Of a stretch of 64,000 nt of DNA, positions 18,851 through 32,497 are shown piece after piece (the first letter of the stretch is position 1; every line of letters begins with the position of its first letter). Both the position numbers and the translations under genes were made by a program. The notes below the pieces were generated by a model. It was not told where the DNA came from. It worked only from the letters and a program-made list of their open reading frames with translations, and searched no databases. Origin of the DNA: Draconibacterium sediminis (lineage in GTDB: Bacteria > Bacteroidota > Bacteroidia > Bacteroidales > Prolixibacteraceae); assembly GCF_000949475.1 (NCBI RefSeq), contig NZ_JRHC01000001.1:930001-994000 (forward strand). The letters run 5' to 3'.

Positions 18851-21340
18851 ATGTCTAAATATTTAATCATTGGAGGAGTTGCCGGCGGTGCAACAGTGGC
18901 GGCCAGGCTACGTCGTTTAGACGAGCAGGCGGAGATAATAATGTTTGAACGTGGAGCACATATTTCATATGCAAACTGCGGATTGCCCTATTATATCGGA
19001 GATGTTATTAAAGATCGGGAAAAATTGCTTTTGCAAACACCCGAGAGTTTTAAAGCCCGCCTAAACGTTGAGGTTCGGGTTTTTAATGAAGTGGTAAAAA
19101 TTGATCGCGAAAATAAGGCGGTTGTTGTTCGCAATGTGGAAACCGGCGAAGAGTACACCGAATCGTACGATAAGCTGGTATTGTCGCCGGGCGCAGAACC
19201 GATCAAACCTCCTATTTCCGGAATTAAGGATCCATCCATTTTTACCTTACGCAATGTTGTCGATACCGATAAGGTTAAGGCCTACTGCAACGACCATCAA
19301 CCAAAAAGAGCAGTGGTGGTTGGCGCCGGTTTTATTGGGCTTGAAATGGCCGAAAACCTACACCATTTAGGGATGAAAGTTTCTATCGTAGAAATGGCGA
19401 AACAAGTGATGGCGCCGCTCGATTACGAAATGGCGGCAGTAGTTCACCAGCACCTGAAAACAAAACAGGTGGAGTTCTTTTTGAAAGACGGTGTTACTTC
19501 GTTTAAACGTGAAGGTGGCGTATTGAATGTTACTTTACAATCGGGACGACAGATTGAAACGGATCTGGTAATTCTGTCGATTGGAGTAAAACCTGAGAAT
19601 AAACTGGCGCGCGAAGCCGGGTTGGAGCTCGCTCCAAATGGCGGAATCATTGCCAACGAATATTTGTTGAGTAACGATGAAAACATTTATGTACTGGGTG
19701 ATGCGATGGCTTTCCCGCATCCGATAACAGGAAAACTGAGCAATATTTATCTGGCTGGTCCGGCCAACAAACAAGGCCGTATTGTTGCTGACAATATTGT
19801 TAGCGGAAACACGCGGAAGTACAAAGGTGCCATCGCAACGGCAATTGCCAAAGTGTTCGATATTACTGTGGCATCAACCGGTATTCCTGAAAAAACGCTG
19901 AAGAATGAAATGATGCCTTACACAGCAAATATCATTCACGGTGCCTCGCATGCCGGTTATTATCCCGATGCTTTGCCATATACGCTGAAAATCCTTTTCC
20001 ACCCTGAAAACGGAAAATTGTATGGCGCGCAAATGATCGGTTACGAAGGAGTTGACAAACGAATCGACCTGATTGCAACCGTACTGAAACAAGGTGGAAG
20101 CATTTATGATTTGCAGGATATTGAACACGCTTATGCACCTCCATTCTCATCGGCAAAAGATCCGGTGAACCAGGCAGGTTTTGCGGCTGAAAATATCGTG
20201 AGCGGCAAACTTAAAATCGTAAGCTGGGATGAGATTCATAACTTTCATTCGGAAAACATTGTGTTGCTTGATGTTCGTACCGCAGCAGAAAATGAACTGG
20301 GACATATTGAAGGTTCGGTGAATATTCCTGTTGACGATTTGCGTGGCCGATTGGATGAATTGCCAAAAGACAAAAAGATAATTGTTTATTGCGGCGTTGG
20401 TTTGCGCGGTTACATTGCCTGCCGGATTCTTACACAATCGGGTTTTAGCGAAGTGTACAATCTTAGCGGTGGATACAAAACTTACGAGCACTCGATTTGC
20501 AAACAGAGTAACGAAGATATTTTCGAGGCCAACTACATTACCAAAAACGACCATATTTATCGCGGGAAAGCAGATAACGGGCAGGAGGTAATTGAAGGCG
20601 CTGCCGTAAAAACCATTCAGGTTGATGCTTGCGGTTTGCAGTGTCCTGGCCCGATATTGAAGCTGAAACAGGAAATTGAAAATATTAAACCCGGGGAGCG
20701 TCTGGAGCAAATTGCCACCGACATGGGGTTTATGAAAGATGTGAAGTCGTGGTGTAACATGACCGGTAATAAGCTGGTTTCGGTTTCTGCTGAAAAGGGA
20801 AAAGTAAAAGCCCTGATTGAAAAAGGTAAAAAACAAGAGGAAAGCAGTAAGAAGACAAGTGCGGCACCGGCAAAAAATAAAACCATGGTGGTTTTTAGCG
20901 ACGACATGGATCGTGCGCTCGCATCGCTGGTAATTGCCAACGGAGCGGCAGCCATGGGAAGCAAGGTAACTTTGTTCTTCACTTTCTGGGGATTGAACGT
21001 GATCAAAAAATCAGACAAGCCACATGTTGAAAAGGACATAATGAGCAAAATGTTTGGTTCGATGATGGCCAAAGATGCCGGCGATTTGAAACTCTCGAAA
21101 ATGAACATGATGGGAGTGGGTGCCAAAATGATGAAAAAGCGCATGCTGGCTAAAAAAGTGGACTCGCTGGAAGATATGCTTCAAACAGCCATGGAGAATG
21201 GTGTACAAATGATTGCCTGCCAAATGTCGATGGATGTAATGGGCGTTGACAAAGAAGAATTAATGGAAGGCGTTGAAATTGGCGGTGTGGCTACTTATTT
21301 GGAAGAAGCTGACCAGTCGAATTTGAATTTGTTTATTTAA
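18851..21340 (+). CDS. CoA-disulfide reductase-like flavoprotein fused to rhodanese, TusA and DsrE domains
   Basis: An 829-residue protein with four modules in order. Residues 1 to about 450 are an FAD/NAD(P)H oxidoreductase of the CoA-disulfide/persulfide reductase group, with the GGVAGG FAD loop and the active Cys43 in YANCGLP. About 465 to 550 is a rhodanese domain with Cys514 in the CGVGLR loop. About 585 to 665 is a TusA-like domain with Cys594 and Cys598 (CGLQCPGP). About 677 to 829 is a DsrE2-like domain rich in Met. Together they suggest persulfide reduction and relay of sulfane sulfur inside one chain, in the cytoplasm. This order is known in the family; the physiological donor and acceptor are not. 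A possible -7 box TATTTTTG lies at 18804-18811. Confidence 0.9.
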   Translation: MSKYLIIGGVAGGATVAARLRRLDEQAEIIMFERGAHISYANCGLPYYIGDVIKDREKLLLQTPESFKARLNVEVRVFNEVVKIDRENKAVVVRNVETGEEYTESYDKLVLSPGAEPIKPPISGIKDPSIFTLRNVVDTDKVKAYCNDHQPKRAVVVGAGFIGLEMAENLHHLGMKVSIVEMAKQVMAPLDYEMAAVVHQHLKTKQVEFFLKDGVTSFKREGGVLNVTLQSGRQIETDLVILSIGVKPENKLAREAGLELAPNGGIIANEYLLSNDENIYVLGDAMAFPHPITGKLSNIYLAGPANKQGRIVADNIVSGNTRKYKGAIATAIAKVFDITVASTGIPEKTLKNEMMPYTANIIHGASHAGYYPDALPYTLKILFHPENGKLYGAQMIGYEGVDKRIDLIATVLKQGGSIYDLQDIEHAYAPPFSSAKDPVNQAGFAAENIVSGKLKIVSWDEIHNFHSENIVLLDVRTAAENELGHIEGSVNIPVDDLRGRLDELPKDKKIIVYCGVGLRGYIACRILTQSGFSEVYNLSGGYKTYEHSICKQSNEDIFEANYITKNDHIYRGKADNGQEVIEGAAVKTIQVDACGLQCPGPILKLKQEIENIKPGERLEQIATDMGFMKDVKSWCNMTGNKLVSVSAEKGKVKALIEKGKKQEESSKKTSAAPAKNKTMVVFSDDMDRALASLVIANGAAAMGSKVTLFFTFWGLNVIKKSDKPHVEKDIMSKMFGSMMAKDAGDLKLSKMNMMGVGAKMMKKRMLAKKVDSLEDMLQTAMENGVQMIACQMSMDVMGVDKEELMEGVEIGGVATYLEEADQSNLNLFI

Positions 21341-21393
21341 GAGATTGGAACGCTGAGAACGCAGATTTAAAAGATTTGTGCGGCTAATATTAT

Positions 21394-21430
21394 TGAGGGT
21401 CTCACGAACAGTGAAACCCTCATTTTTTTT
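21394..21430 (+). terminator. Terminator after the sulfur flavoprotein gene
   Basis: TGAGGGT-TCAC and GTGA-ACCCTCA (each arm with one unpaired base) form a stem with a GAACA loop, followed by a run of T. Confidence 0.8.
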
Positions 21431-21541
21431 CGAAATTATTGAAATCAATGGTACCCGGTTTGAGTATATCGACCAATGATTTTTGATGACAGATTATTAA
21501 GGAAGATACTTCTTAAATCTGCAATCGACATTCGTTGATCA

Positions 21542-22951
21542 TCATTCGTTATTTAAAGCAGCCTTCAAACCTTCGGTAGTGGTGTAGTATTTTACAATCA
21601 TATTTGGTACTTCCCATTCCGGAAGTTTACCATCAACCAGATATTTCAGATATTTTTCGGTTACCTGTCCGAAATGGGCTTCGTGACCCACACTGTACTC
21701 TTCCGGGATATTCATTACCCACCTGTTATCACCAATTTTTTCTACAGCGATCCCCGGGTATGTTTCCGCCAGGCCGGTAACAGCATTATTCAGACTTCCG
21801 GCAAATTCTTTCACATCAGCGTTGGTCGATTCAATGTACAGTTTTGGCTTATAACCTTCTTTCTCTCCCTGAACAATTTCCAGGTTACATTTGGTTCCAC
21901 GCATAATCGAATAGTGGGTATCTGCCGCACCTTCCGGAGCCTGGAAATTCCAGATTACCGATGCTTTGGCATGAATTCCTTTAAGCTTGTAATTGATCTC
22001 TCCGTTAGAGTAGACTTTTAAAATATCCCCATCAACATCTTTTTTCAAATATTCCGGATATTCATCAAGATAGGTGACCTTTTTAAACATCTCGGGAGTA
22101 AGATCAGTGGTCCAGCGACGGGCTGAAACAATTTCCACATCATCCTTCGATAAAATAACTTCAGGAAAAGCTTCCCACTGGATCAAGTCAACCAGGTGGG
22201 TATTCACGTCAACTATACCTTCGCCTTGTTGATTTGTGTCGAAAAACCATGCCGGACGTTTTAGCGGATTTCCCGAAACATATTTAAAGAAGTGGTGCAC
22301 ACTTTCTTTTGTTATTGCAGGTTCTTCTTCAGTTCCTTTCACAAGCGTACCAAAAACCTCAGGAAGTTGCGATAATTCGCGCTGCAACATGGTGGTAATT
22401 TCATGGCGCTCGGTCATAATATCGTACAACAAAACCCCGTTTTCTTCGGCCACCTGAAATGCTTTTTCAAGTTTCGAAAATTCCTCCGGCGTAATTACCA
22501 TTGGTTTATCGGCCAGCACATTAATTCCGGCTTCAACAGTTTTTAAAATATAATCGGTTTTTTTTCCGTTATTTCCTGCCGTTACCATAACGTTGCCGGG
22601 TTTTTCTGCCAGCATTTTTTCAAGGTAATCTTCACCTTTATAAACCTTTTCTACCCACGAAGTAGGATTTTCTGCGCGTGTGTTGTAGCCTTCAATTCGT
22701 TTCAGGTGATCCTCTACATCTGCACCATCAGGTGCATATACGTTTACAAGCGGATCAACCTGTTCGTACATCGATTTTTGCACCAAAGCTGCATGAAAAT
22801 GTCCCGGGTCGAGGGTCATAATTTTCACTTCTCCTTTTGCTCCCGTAAACATATTCTTTTCTTTTTCAGAATCAGTTGATTTTTGGTTGCTGCCCGTGCA
22901 TGCTGAGAACAGAATTGCCAGTGCGGCGGCTGCAGTTGATAGATGTTTCAT
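21542..22951 (-). CDS. Gfo/Idh/MocA-type oxidoreductase, lipoprotein
   Basis: A 469-residue protein with lipobox LFSAC (acylated Cys18). After it comes a Rossmann-like N-terminal domain of the Gfo/Idh/MocA family (KIMTLDPGHFHAA to about residue 175) and a family-specific C-terminal domain. The usual GxGxxG loop is replaced by TLDPGHFH, as in the Bacteroidota subgroup annotated as putative oxidoreductase C-terminal. The conserved DKPM segment is present near residues 148 to 151. A lipid-anchored location is unusual for an NAD(P)-dependent sugar dehydrogenase, so its cofactor and substrate are open. It lies downstream of the BNR-4 gene on the same strand. Confidence 0.8.
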   Translation of the reverse strand: MKHLSTAAAALAILFSACTGSNQKSTDSEKEKNMFTGAKGEVKIMTLDPGHFHAALVQKSMYEQVDPLVNVYAPDGADVEDHLKRIEGYNTRAENPTSWVEKVYKGEDYLEKMLAEKPGNVMVTAGNNGKKTDYILKTVEAGINVLADKPMVITPEEFSKLEKAFQVAEENGVLLYDIMTERHEITTMLQRELSQLPEVFGTLVKGTEEEPAITKESVHHFFKYVSGNPLKRPAWFFDTNQQGEGIVDVNTHLVDLIQWEAFPEVILSKDDVEIVSARRWTTDLTPEMFKKVTYLDEYPEYLKKDVDGDILKVYSNGEINYKLKGIHAKASVIWNFQAPEGAADTHYSIMRGTKCNLEIVQGEKEGYKPKLYIESTNADVKEFAGSLNNAVTGLAETYPGIAVEKIGDNRWVMNIPEEYSVGHEAHFGQVTEKYLKYLVDGKLPEWEVPNMIVKYYTTTEGLKAALNNE

Positions 22952-23202
22952 GAAATAATTTTATTAGTTAATAGATTTCCGTTAGCGTACACGCAAAATT
23001 ATACTTTTAATTCTGTTTAGAAAGCGAATGGGCAAAAAGATGCTATTTTAGAAAAAATGGTTCAAGATTGTACAACTAATAAATTGCCAAATTAAAGAAG
23101 TTCAATGACTCATAACCTTTCAATCTGCCATTCCTTTAGCAATCAAAAATCGTTAATCAAGATTAGAAATCTATGAACCCAATGCCCAATGATTTAATCT
23201 TT

Positions 23203-24543
23203 CTAAGGTTCAATGTAGTATTTTATGCTGCAATCGTAATCGGTGTAATGAATGTACGTGTTGTTTTCCATCCATAAAACCACTGTTTTTGCATCTTTTG
23301 GCTGATAGCGGGGGATGTATGGCCGTACATTATCCAATGTTGAATTTTGCGTAATTGGCTCAATGTCCCACGAATTTCCACCATCGCCCGTAGTACGTTT
23401 TTCAATTTCAAAAACGCCGTTTATCTCTCGCGACAGGTAAATTTCGTTGGGTTTATTCGGGTTGAAAGTCATGTTGCCCATGTAATGCGGTTCGCGCTCC
23501 GTTTGGCCTTCAGGTGTTTGCGGAAACCATTTCCCGGCTTTGCAAATTTCATGGTCTTCCCAGGTTTTTGTGTCGGCATTGTACCAGGCGTAATAGTAAC
23601 GATGATCGGTTTCCTGCGGGTGACGAGAGTACAAAATGTACGGTGTACCTTCTTTTTCAACGATATCGCAAATCCAGCCACGGCCGGTTTCTTCATTGGC
23701 TTTGTACACCACAGTAGCATCAGTAACCTGAAACGGCAGACCGCCGAGATCACAAATTTTTGTACCGTCAGCTTCCCAGAATGCACCTTTTTCGTAATAG
23801 CAATAATAAACCGAGTTGGTTGGTTCATTCCGTGGATGCCCGTCGGTAAATATCATGTGGATTTTTGATTTACCATCGGAATGATATTTTACGTAAGGCC
23901 GGTTGTTGTGTGTAAACGGAACATCGCTCATTACCACATATTGTTTGTTCCAGCTTTTGCCGTTGTCTTCCGAAATAATCAGGTTGGGTTTATAGCCAAT
24001 CCAACGGCCAAACACAAACAGTTTATTATCTTCTTCGCTTAACACAAAAGGATTGGCATAGGTGTAAGTTTCTCTTGGAAAATTCGTCAGCAATTCTTCG
24101 GTTTTTGGTTTGAAAACCACGTTCTCGCCAAAACTTTCAATATCAGTACCCTTTGTTGTAGTATTGCTCAAAACCCCTTTACCTGTTGAATGCCAGGCGT
24201 ACATGGTAAATAGGTTTCCATTTGGAAGCATCGTAAAAGCCGGATTATCATGATCGTCAACTTCAAGCTGCGAATAAATGGTATTGAATTTTGCGTCACC
24301 GGTTTCCGGATTTAAGGAAGCCACCTCAATCGATCCGTCTTTTTTTACCCAACCGGTAACAATATTATCGGCATCGGTGTATATCGCACGCGGATCGGAA
24401 AACCAACACCACGCACCATCATCACTAAGTGTATGAATAGCTGGGCTTTGTTGTTGTGTTGTTTCGGTGCCCTTTTTTGTTGAGTAATTGCATGCCACGA
24501 GAAATACAAGCGAAAGAACAGGTAATAGCAGAATAGGTTTCAT
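23203..24543 (-). CDS. BNR-4 repeat beta-propeller lipoprotein
   Basis: A lipoprotein (lipobox LVAC, acylated Cys18) with a BNR_4-type propeller over nearly its full length. Repeats such as LIISEDNGKSWN and TTGDGGNSWD are Asp-box-like. Some members of this fold are polysaccharide lyases acting on ulvan (PL24/PL25), while others are uncharacterised; the catalytic residues could not be confirmed here. I chose the ATG at 24543 (446 residues) because a TAACTTTG promoter box at 24562-24569 overlaps the upstream ATG at 24564. Divergent from the GH2 gene. Confidence 0.75.
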   Translation of the reverse strand: MKPILLLPVLSLVFLVACNYSTKKGTETTQQQSPAIHTLSDDGAWCWFSDPRAIYTDADNIVTGWVKKDGSIEVASLNPETGDAKFNTIYSQLEVDDHDNPAFTMLPNGNLFTMYAWHSTGKGVLSNTTTKGTDIESFGENVVFKPKTEELLTNFPRETYTYANPFVLSEEDNKLFVFGRWIGYKPNLIISEDNGKSWNKQYVVMSDVPFTHNNRPYVKYHSDGKSKIHMIFTDGHPRNEPTNSVYYCYYEKGAFWEADGTKICDLGGLPFQVTDATVVYKANEETGRGWICDIVEKEGTPYILYSRHPQETDHRYYYAWYNADTKTWEDHEICKAGKWFPQTPEGQTEREPHYMGNMTFNPNKPNEIYLSREINGVFEIEKRTTGDGGNSWDIEPITQNSTLDNVRPYIPRYQPKDAKTVVLWMENNTYIHYTDYDCSIKYYIEP

Positions 24544-24561
24544 GATAAATATTTTGGGAGT

Positions 24562-24569
24562 CAAAGTTA
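24562..24569 (-). promoter_or_regulatory. Probable -7 box of the BNR-4 gene
   Basis: On the minus strand TAACTTTG matches TAnnTTTG. A transcript starting near 24555 would exclude the upstream ATG. No clear -33 box is visible. Confidence 0.4.
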
Positions 24570-24593
24570 TTAAATCATACTTCTCTACTTTGA

Positions 24594-28454
<3,861 letters not shown>

Positions 28455-28458
28455 TTAA

Positions 28459-28497
28459 ATATAAACCTTCTAGGTTTTTAACACCTTGAAGGTTTAT
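28459..28497. terminator. Possible terminator between GH2 and sulfatase genes
   Basis: ATAAACCTTC and GAAGGTTTAT form a 10-base perfect stem with a 19-base loop between two convergent genes. No long T run follows, so its strength is uncertain. Confidence 0.5.
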
Positions 28498-28534
28498 ACA
28501 TCAACAAATAGGATTCCGGTTAGGGGTGAAAAAC

Positions 28535-29995
28535 CTATAGCCTGCCAATATCCCTGTTGCCCGAACCTTTTTCCATTCCCACATTTAAGTCGCCCAGTTC
28601 TGCACGTGCTTTTTCAACTACCTGCATCAACTCGGCAGCTTTCTCAGGATAATATTCTATTACATTGTACTGTTCTCCCGGATCGCGCATCATATTATAG
28701 AGCTCGGGTGTTTCAACGGTCATTTGAATACGCTTTCCACCATTTCCGTCTCTACCCGGTTCGGTGTTGTAAGATGCCCATGTATGAGGGAGTACCAGTT
28801 TCCAGTTTCCTTTACGAACGCCATTCAGGTTGTTTTTGCCGTAATAAAACAAAATGGTTTCGCGAGGATTGGCGGTGGTATTTCCTTTCCAAAGTTCAGC
28901 AATACTGGTACCGTCTATATCTAAATCGGGAAGCGATGTTTCGGCTATCTCTGCAAAACTGGGTAGTATATCGATGGCGCAGCCCAGTTTATTACAAATT
29001 GTTCCTGCTGGAGTTTTTCCAGGCCATTTTATAATAAACGGTACACGCTGTCCGCCTTCCCAACTGGTGGTTTTCCCTTCGCGCAATCCTCCGGCCGACC
29101 CGGCATGGTTGCCAAAATTAAGCCACGGACCGTTGTCGGTGGTGAAAATAATAAGGGTATTTTCGGCAAGCCCATTCTCAGCAAGCACCTTTTCAATCTG
29201 ACCAACACTCCAGTCAATTTCCATCATTACATCGCCGTATAAACCCTGTTCGCTTTTCCCGCGAAATTTATCGGATACTCCCAAAGGGATATGAGCCATG
29301 GAATGTGGCAGGTATAAGAAAAACGGTTGGTTGGCATTTCGGTTAATAAAGTCGACCGCTTTTTCGGTATAAAGAGTGGTAAGTGTATCTTGTTCTTCCC
29401 AACTGTTAATGGTAAAAAGCACATCATTATTATGCATCACCGGAAGAGGCGGGTTTTTTAACCGGTCATGTCCTTCAGGAAGTTTTTGCCCGGTATTGGA
29501 TAGTGGCCACATATCGTTGGAGTAGGGTAGCCCAACATATTCATCAAATCCATTTTGAAGTGGTAAAAACGCATTATGATGTCCAAGATGCCATTTCCCG
29601 TAAATTCCGGTTGCGTAACCTTTTTCTTTCAGCATTTCGGCAATAGTTGTTTCATCAGGATTAATGCCGACCTTGCTGTAAGGGAACAGTGCGCCCGAAA
29701 TTCCAATGCGGTTAGGGTAACAACCTGTTAGTAACCCTGCCCGCGAAGCACTGCAAACAGGTTGTGCGGCGTAAAAGTTGGTAAAACGCATGCCCTCAGC
29801 TGCAAGCTTGTCGATATTTGGAGTGCTGTATCCCGTTCCTCCATAACAACAAGGGTCGCCATATCCCATATCATCGATAAAAATAACCACAAAATTTGGC
29901 GATTGCTGCGTGGTTTTTGTTTGCTGGTTTTTGGGTGTACACGAAGCAGTAAATAAAACTACTACTGCAAAAATGAGAGAAGTTAGATTTTTCAT
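28535..29995 (-). CDS. Sulfatase (S1 family, Cys type), lipoprotein
   Basis: A 486-residue sulfatase with lipobox TASC (acylated Cys19). The formylglycine motif is CSASR at residues 81 to 85, followed by AGLLTG. The metal-binding IDDMGYGD is at about residues 40 to 47, and YGKWHLGHH and FTTDNGP complete the site. The motif differs from the CTPSR of the sulfatase at 11885, so the two belong to different S1 subfamilies and probably remove sulfate from different positions or sugars. Its place next to the GH2 and BNR-4 genes supports a role in glycan breakdown. Confidence 0.93.
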   Translation of the reverse strand: MKNLTSLIFAVVVLFTASCTPKNQQTKTTQQSPNFVVIFIDDMGYGDPCCYGGTGYSTPNIDKLAAEGMRFTNFYAAQPVCSASRAGLLTGCYPNRIGISGALFPYSKVGINPDETTIAEMLKEKGYATGIYGKWHLGHHNAFLPLQNGFDEYVGLPYSNDMWPLSNTGQKLPEGHDRLKNPPLPVMHNNDVLFTINSWEEQDTLTTLYTEKAVDFINRNANQPFFLYLPHSMAHIPLGVSDKFRGKSEQGLYGDVMMEIDWSVGQIEKVLAENGLAENTLIIFTTDNGPWLNFGNHAGSAGGLREGKTTSWEGGQRVPFIIKWPGKTPAGTICNKLGCAIDILPSFAEIAETSLPDLDIDGTSIAELWKGNTTANPRETILFYYGKNNLNGVRKGNWKLVLPHTWASYNTEPGRDGNGGKRIQMTVETPELYNMMRDPGEQYNVIEYYPEKAAELMQVVEKARAELGDLNVGMEKGSGNRDIGRL

Positions 29996-30052
29996 TTTTA
30001 AAGGTTTAGGTTAATTCTGAATAACAAAAATAGGATTTTGTGCGAGACCGGC

Positions 30053-30523
30053 TCAGCTTTTATGTGCATAATGTTTGTGAAGGAATTCAAAAAAGCGGTT
30101 AACCCGTTCCACTTTCGTATCGTCATTTTTTGATTCCTCAATATGCTGAATCCAGAATTTCTTGCCGGATATGGGAAGCTTGTCAAAATATTTCTTCATG
30201 TCGCAGTCGTTGTCGAGCAGCCATTGCAGGTAGTCCGGAATCTCAACCGTACGAGGCTTAGGTGCTTGTTGCAATTCAATAGTTATGTTATCTCCCTCGC
30301 GTTTACCAATTTTATCTCTGATTTCTTTTTTCAGATGAAGCCAGTGTCCGCCTTTTCCGTTTGGTAGTAAATTCATTGAAACAACATGGCCATCAATCGA
30401 AACCTGGCACCACACATGTCGTTTTGTACCAAATTCTTTGTGGCTGTCAAAAGGAAATTCAGCATAAACGCCTTTAAACGGCCCGTTAATCAAAGTCGCT
30501 TCAAATTTAAATTTCTTCGTCAT
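30053..30523 (-). CDS. DUF1905 / YdeI-OmpD-associated family protein
   Basis: A 156-residue protein with an N-terminal DUF1905 beta-domain (residues 1 to about 88) and a C-terminal YdeI/OmpD-associated helical domain (about 95 to 156, with the conserved LPISGKKFWIQHIEE segment). The molecular function of the family is not known; bacteriocin-resistance and stress links have been reported for some YdeI-like proteins. It overlaps the queG gene by 17 bases, so the two are translationally linked. Confidence 0.8.
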   Translation of the reverse strand: MTKKFKFEATLINGPFKGVYAEFPFDSHKEFGTKRHVWCQVSIDGHVVSMNLLPNGKGGHWLHLKKEIRDKIGKREGDNITIELQQAPKPRTVEIPDYLQWLLDNDCDMKKYFDKLPISGKKFWIQHIEESKNDDTKVERVNRFFEFLHKHYAHKS

Positions 30524-31433
30524 TTCCCAGGAATCTTAGGTTTCGTTGCAACCCTTTATAACCGGTTCGTTTTACCGCCGAGTTTTTAAAAAGCTCGTTA
30601 AACAACGGGCGTTCCATATTTTCCCAATCCTGTTTCTGAAGCGTTAAAAGTTTGGGGTGAGGTTTTAAACCTGCTTCGTTGTGTGGTTCCGATTTTAAGT
30701 TCCAGGGACACACATCCTGGCAAATATCGCAGCCAAACACCCGGTTTTCAAACTGGCCTTTTAAATTGGAGTCCATTTCGCCACGCACTTCGATGGTTTG
30801 GTACGAGATACATTTCCGGGCATCAACCACGCGCTCGGCAACAATGGCTTTTGTGGGGCAGGAATCAATACATTTTGTGCATCTCCCGCAATGGTCGCGT
30901 ACCAGTTTGGGGTCGTCATAAGGTAATTCAGTATCGATGATCAGTTCGCCAATAAAAAAGAAACTACCATGTTCCGGCGAAATGAGGTTGCTGTTTTTTC
31001 CTACCCAGCCAAGACCGGCTTTTCGAGCCCAGGCGCGCTCTAAAACCGGTGCCGAATCAACAAATGGCCGCCCTGAACAAGGCGCTATTTCTTCCTGAAT
31101 AAACTGAAGTAACTCCTTCAGTTTATCTTTCATCACAAAATGATAGTCGGTGCCGTAAGCATATTTCGATAGTACCGGCGCTGCTGGATCATCTTGCGTT
31201 GTTTCCGGGAAATAATTCAGCAGCACAACAATAATTGTTTTCGCATTTTCAACCAGCAACGAAGGATTCAGACGCTTGTCGATATTACGGTTCATATAGC
31301 CCATTTCGCCATGCATATCGTTTTCGAGCCATGTTTTCAGGCGCGTTTCTTCTTCCTCCAAAAACGAAACCGGAAGAATGGCGTGATCGAGAAATCCGAG
31401 CGATTGTATTTTTTGTTTCAGTTGCTGCAGCAT
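30507..31433 (-). CDS. queG: Epoxyqueuosine reductase QueG
   Basis: A 308-residue cobalamin- and Fe-S-dependent reductase that makes queuosine from epoxyqueuosine in tRNA, the last step of the pathway. Two ferredoxin-like cluster motifs are intact: CGRCTKCIDSCP near residues 179 to 190 and CDICQDVCPWN near 235 to 245. The conserved RPFVDSAPVLERAWA segment holds the catalytic Asp. It is slightly short, as in Bacteroidota members that lack the C-terminal HEAT-like part. It is the first gene of a pair with the YdeI-like gene. Confidence 0.95.
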   Translation of the reverse strand: MLQQLKQKIQSLGFLDHAILPVSFLEEEETRLKTWLENDMHGEMGYMNRNIDKRLNPSLLVENAKTIIVVLLNYFPETTQDDPAAPVLSKYAYGTDYHFVMKDKLKELLQFIQEEIAPCSGRPFVDSAPVLERAWARKAGLGWVGKNSNLISPEHGSFFFIGELIIDTELPYDDPKLVRDHCGRCTKCIDSCPTKAIVAERVVDARKCISYQTIEVRGEMDSNLKGQFENRVFGCDICQDVCPWNLKSEPHNEAGLKPHPKLLTLQKQDWENMERPLFNELFKNSAVKRTGYKGLQRNLRFLGNDEEI

Positions 31434-31582
31434 ACTTAAATGTTGTTGTGCAAATTAATACAATCAGCCTGAACTAAAAAATAGCGGCAGTTCGGAAACC
31501 CTGAATGAAATCAAACGAAAGCTTTGGATATTATAGCAAAGGTGTATTAACTTGGCGCCATTCAACATCACAAGATTATTTT

Positions 31583-32497
31583 ATGCGCATTGCTGTTATC
31601 GATTTAGGAACCAACACCTGCAACCTGCTTATTGCCGAAATGCATGGTGCAGACTACAAGCTGTTGCACCAAAGCAAGGAAATGGTGAAACTGGGCGACG
31701 GAAAAATCAGGGATAATCAAATTAGCGACGAAGCTACTTTTCGGACTAAAGCAGCATTTGTTTCGCATAAAAAGGTGATGGACACTTTTGGTGTTGATGA
31801 AATAAAAGTTTTTGCCACATCGGCGGTGCGCACAGCCGATAATAAGGAGGAATTTGTAGCGGCAATTGAAAAGATTTGCTCTTGTTCCGTTGAAGTTATT
31901 TCCGGCGAACGCGAAGCAGAACTCATCTTCAAAGGTGTTTTGCTGGCTTTTCAAAAAATTGAATTCCCTTCTGTAGTCCTGGATATTGGAGGTGGCAGCA
32001 ACGAGCTGATATTAACCCACCAAGAAGCAATTCTCTGGAAAGAAAGCCGGCCAACAGGCATGTCGCGGATTATTAATTCATTTGATCTCTCTGACCCGAT
32101 AAGGGATGAGCAGATTCGCGAACTTCAACAATTTTTTGCAGCCGAACATCAAATGGCAATTCATAACTGTAAAGAAAAAAAGGTTGCCACTTTAATTGGT
32201 TGCTCTGGTGCTTTTGATACGATTGCAGATATGATTGATGAGGTAAATCCGGGGGAGAAACAACGGGTAACACAGGTCGTTACGCTGGAAGAATTTTATA
32301 CGGTTTACGAAAAATTGCTGAAATCTACCCGCGACGAACGTTTGCAAATGAAAGGAATGGATTATGTGCGTGTCGACCTGATTGTGCCGGCAGTAATCCT
32401 GATTGAAACGTTGATTTCTGCCATTGGAATTAAACAGATCGTGCAAACCGATTTTGCTTTGCGCGAGGGTGTGCTTTACGAAATGCTTGCTAAATAA
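31583..32497 (+). CDS. Ppx/GppA exopolyphosphatase family protein
   Basis: A 304-residue member of the ASKHA-fold Ppx/GppA family, which hydrolyses polyphosphate or pppGpp. The first phosphate loop IDLGTNTCNLL is right at the N-terminus and the second, LDIGGGSNEL, is near residues 133 to 142. I chose the ATG at 31583 because it begins directly before the conserved motif; the frame stays open from 31505. The C-terminal HD-like domain of long forms is absent. Whether it prefers polyphosphate or pppGpp cannot be told. It overlaps the convergent radical SAM gene by 8 bases. Confidence 0.88.
   Translation: MRIAVIDLGTNTCNLLIAEMHGADYKLLHQSKEMVKLGDGKIRDNQISDEATFRTKAAFVSHKKVMDTFGVDEIKVFATSAVRTADNKEEFVAAIEKICSCSVEVISGEREAELIFKGVLLAFQKIEFPSVVLDIGGGSNELILTHQEAILWKESRPTGMSRIINSFDLSDPIRDEQIRELQQFFAAEHQMAIHNCKEKKVATLIGCSGAFDTIADMIDEVNPGEKQRVTQVVTLEEFYTVYEKLLKSTRDERLQMKGMDYVRVDLIVPAVILIETLISAIGIKQIVQTDFALREGVLYEMLAK

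Noticed and set aside
28486..29034. 182-residue plus-strand frame
   Set aside because: It is the shadow of the minus-strand sulfatase gene, which carries all catalytic motifs.
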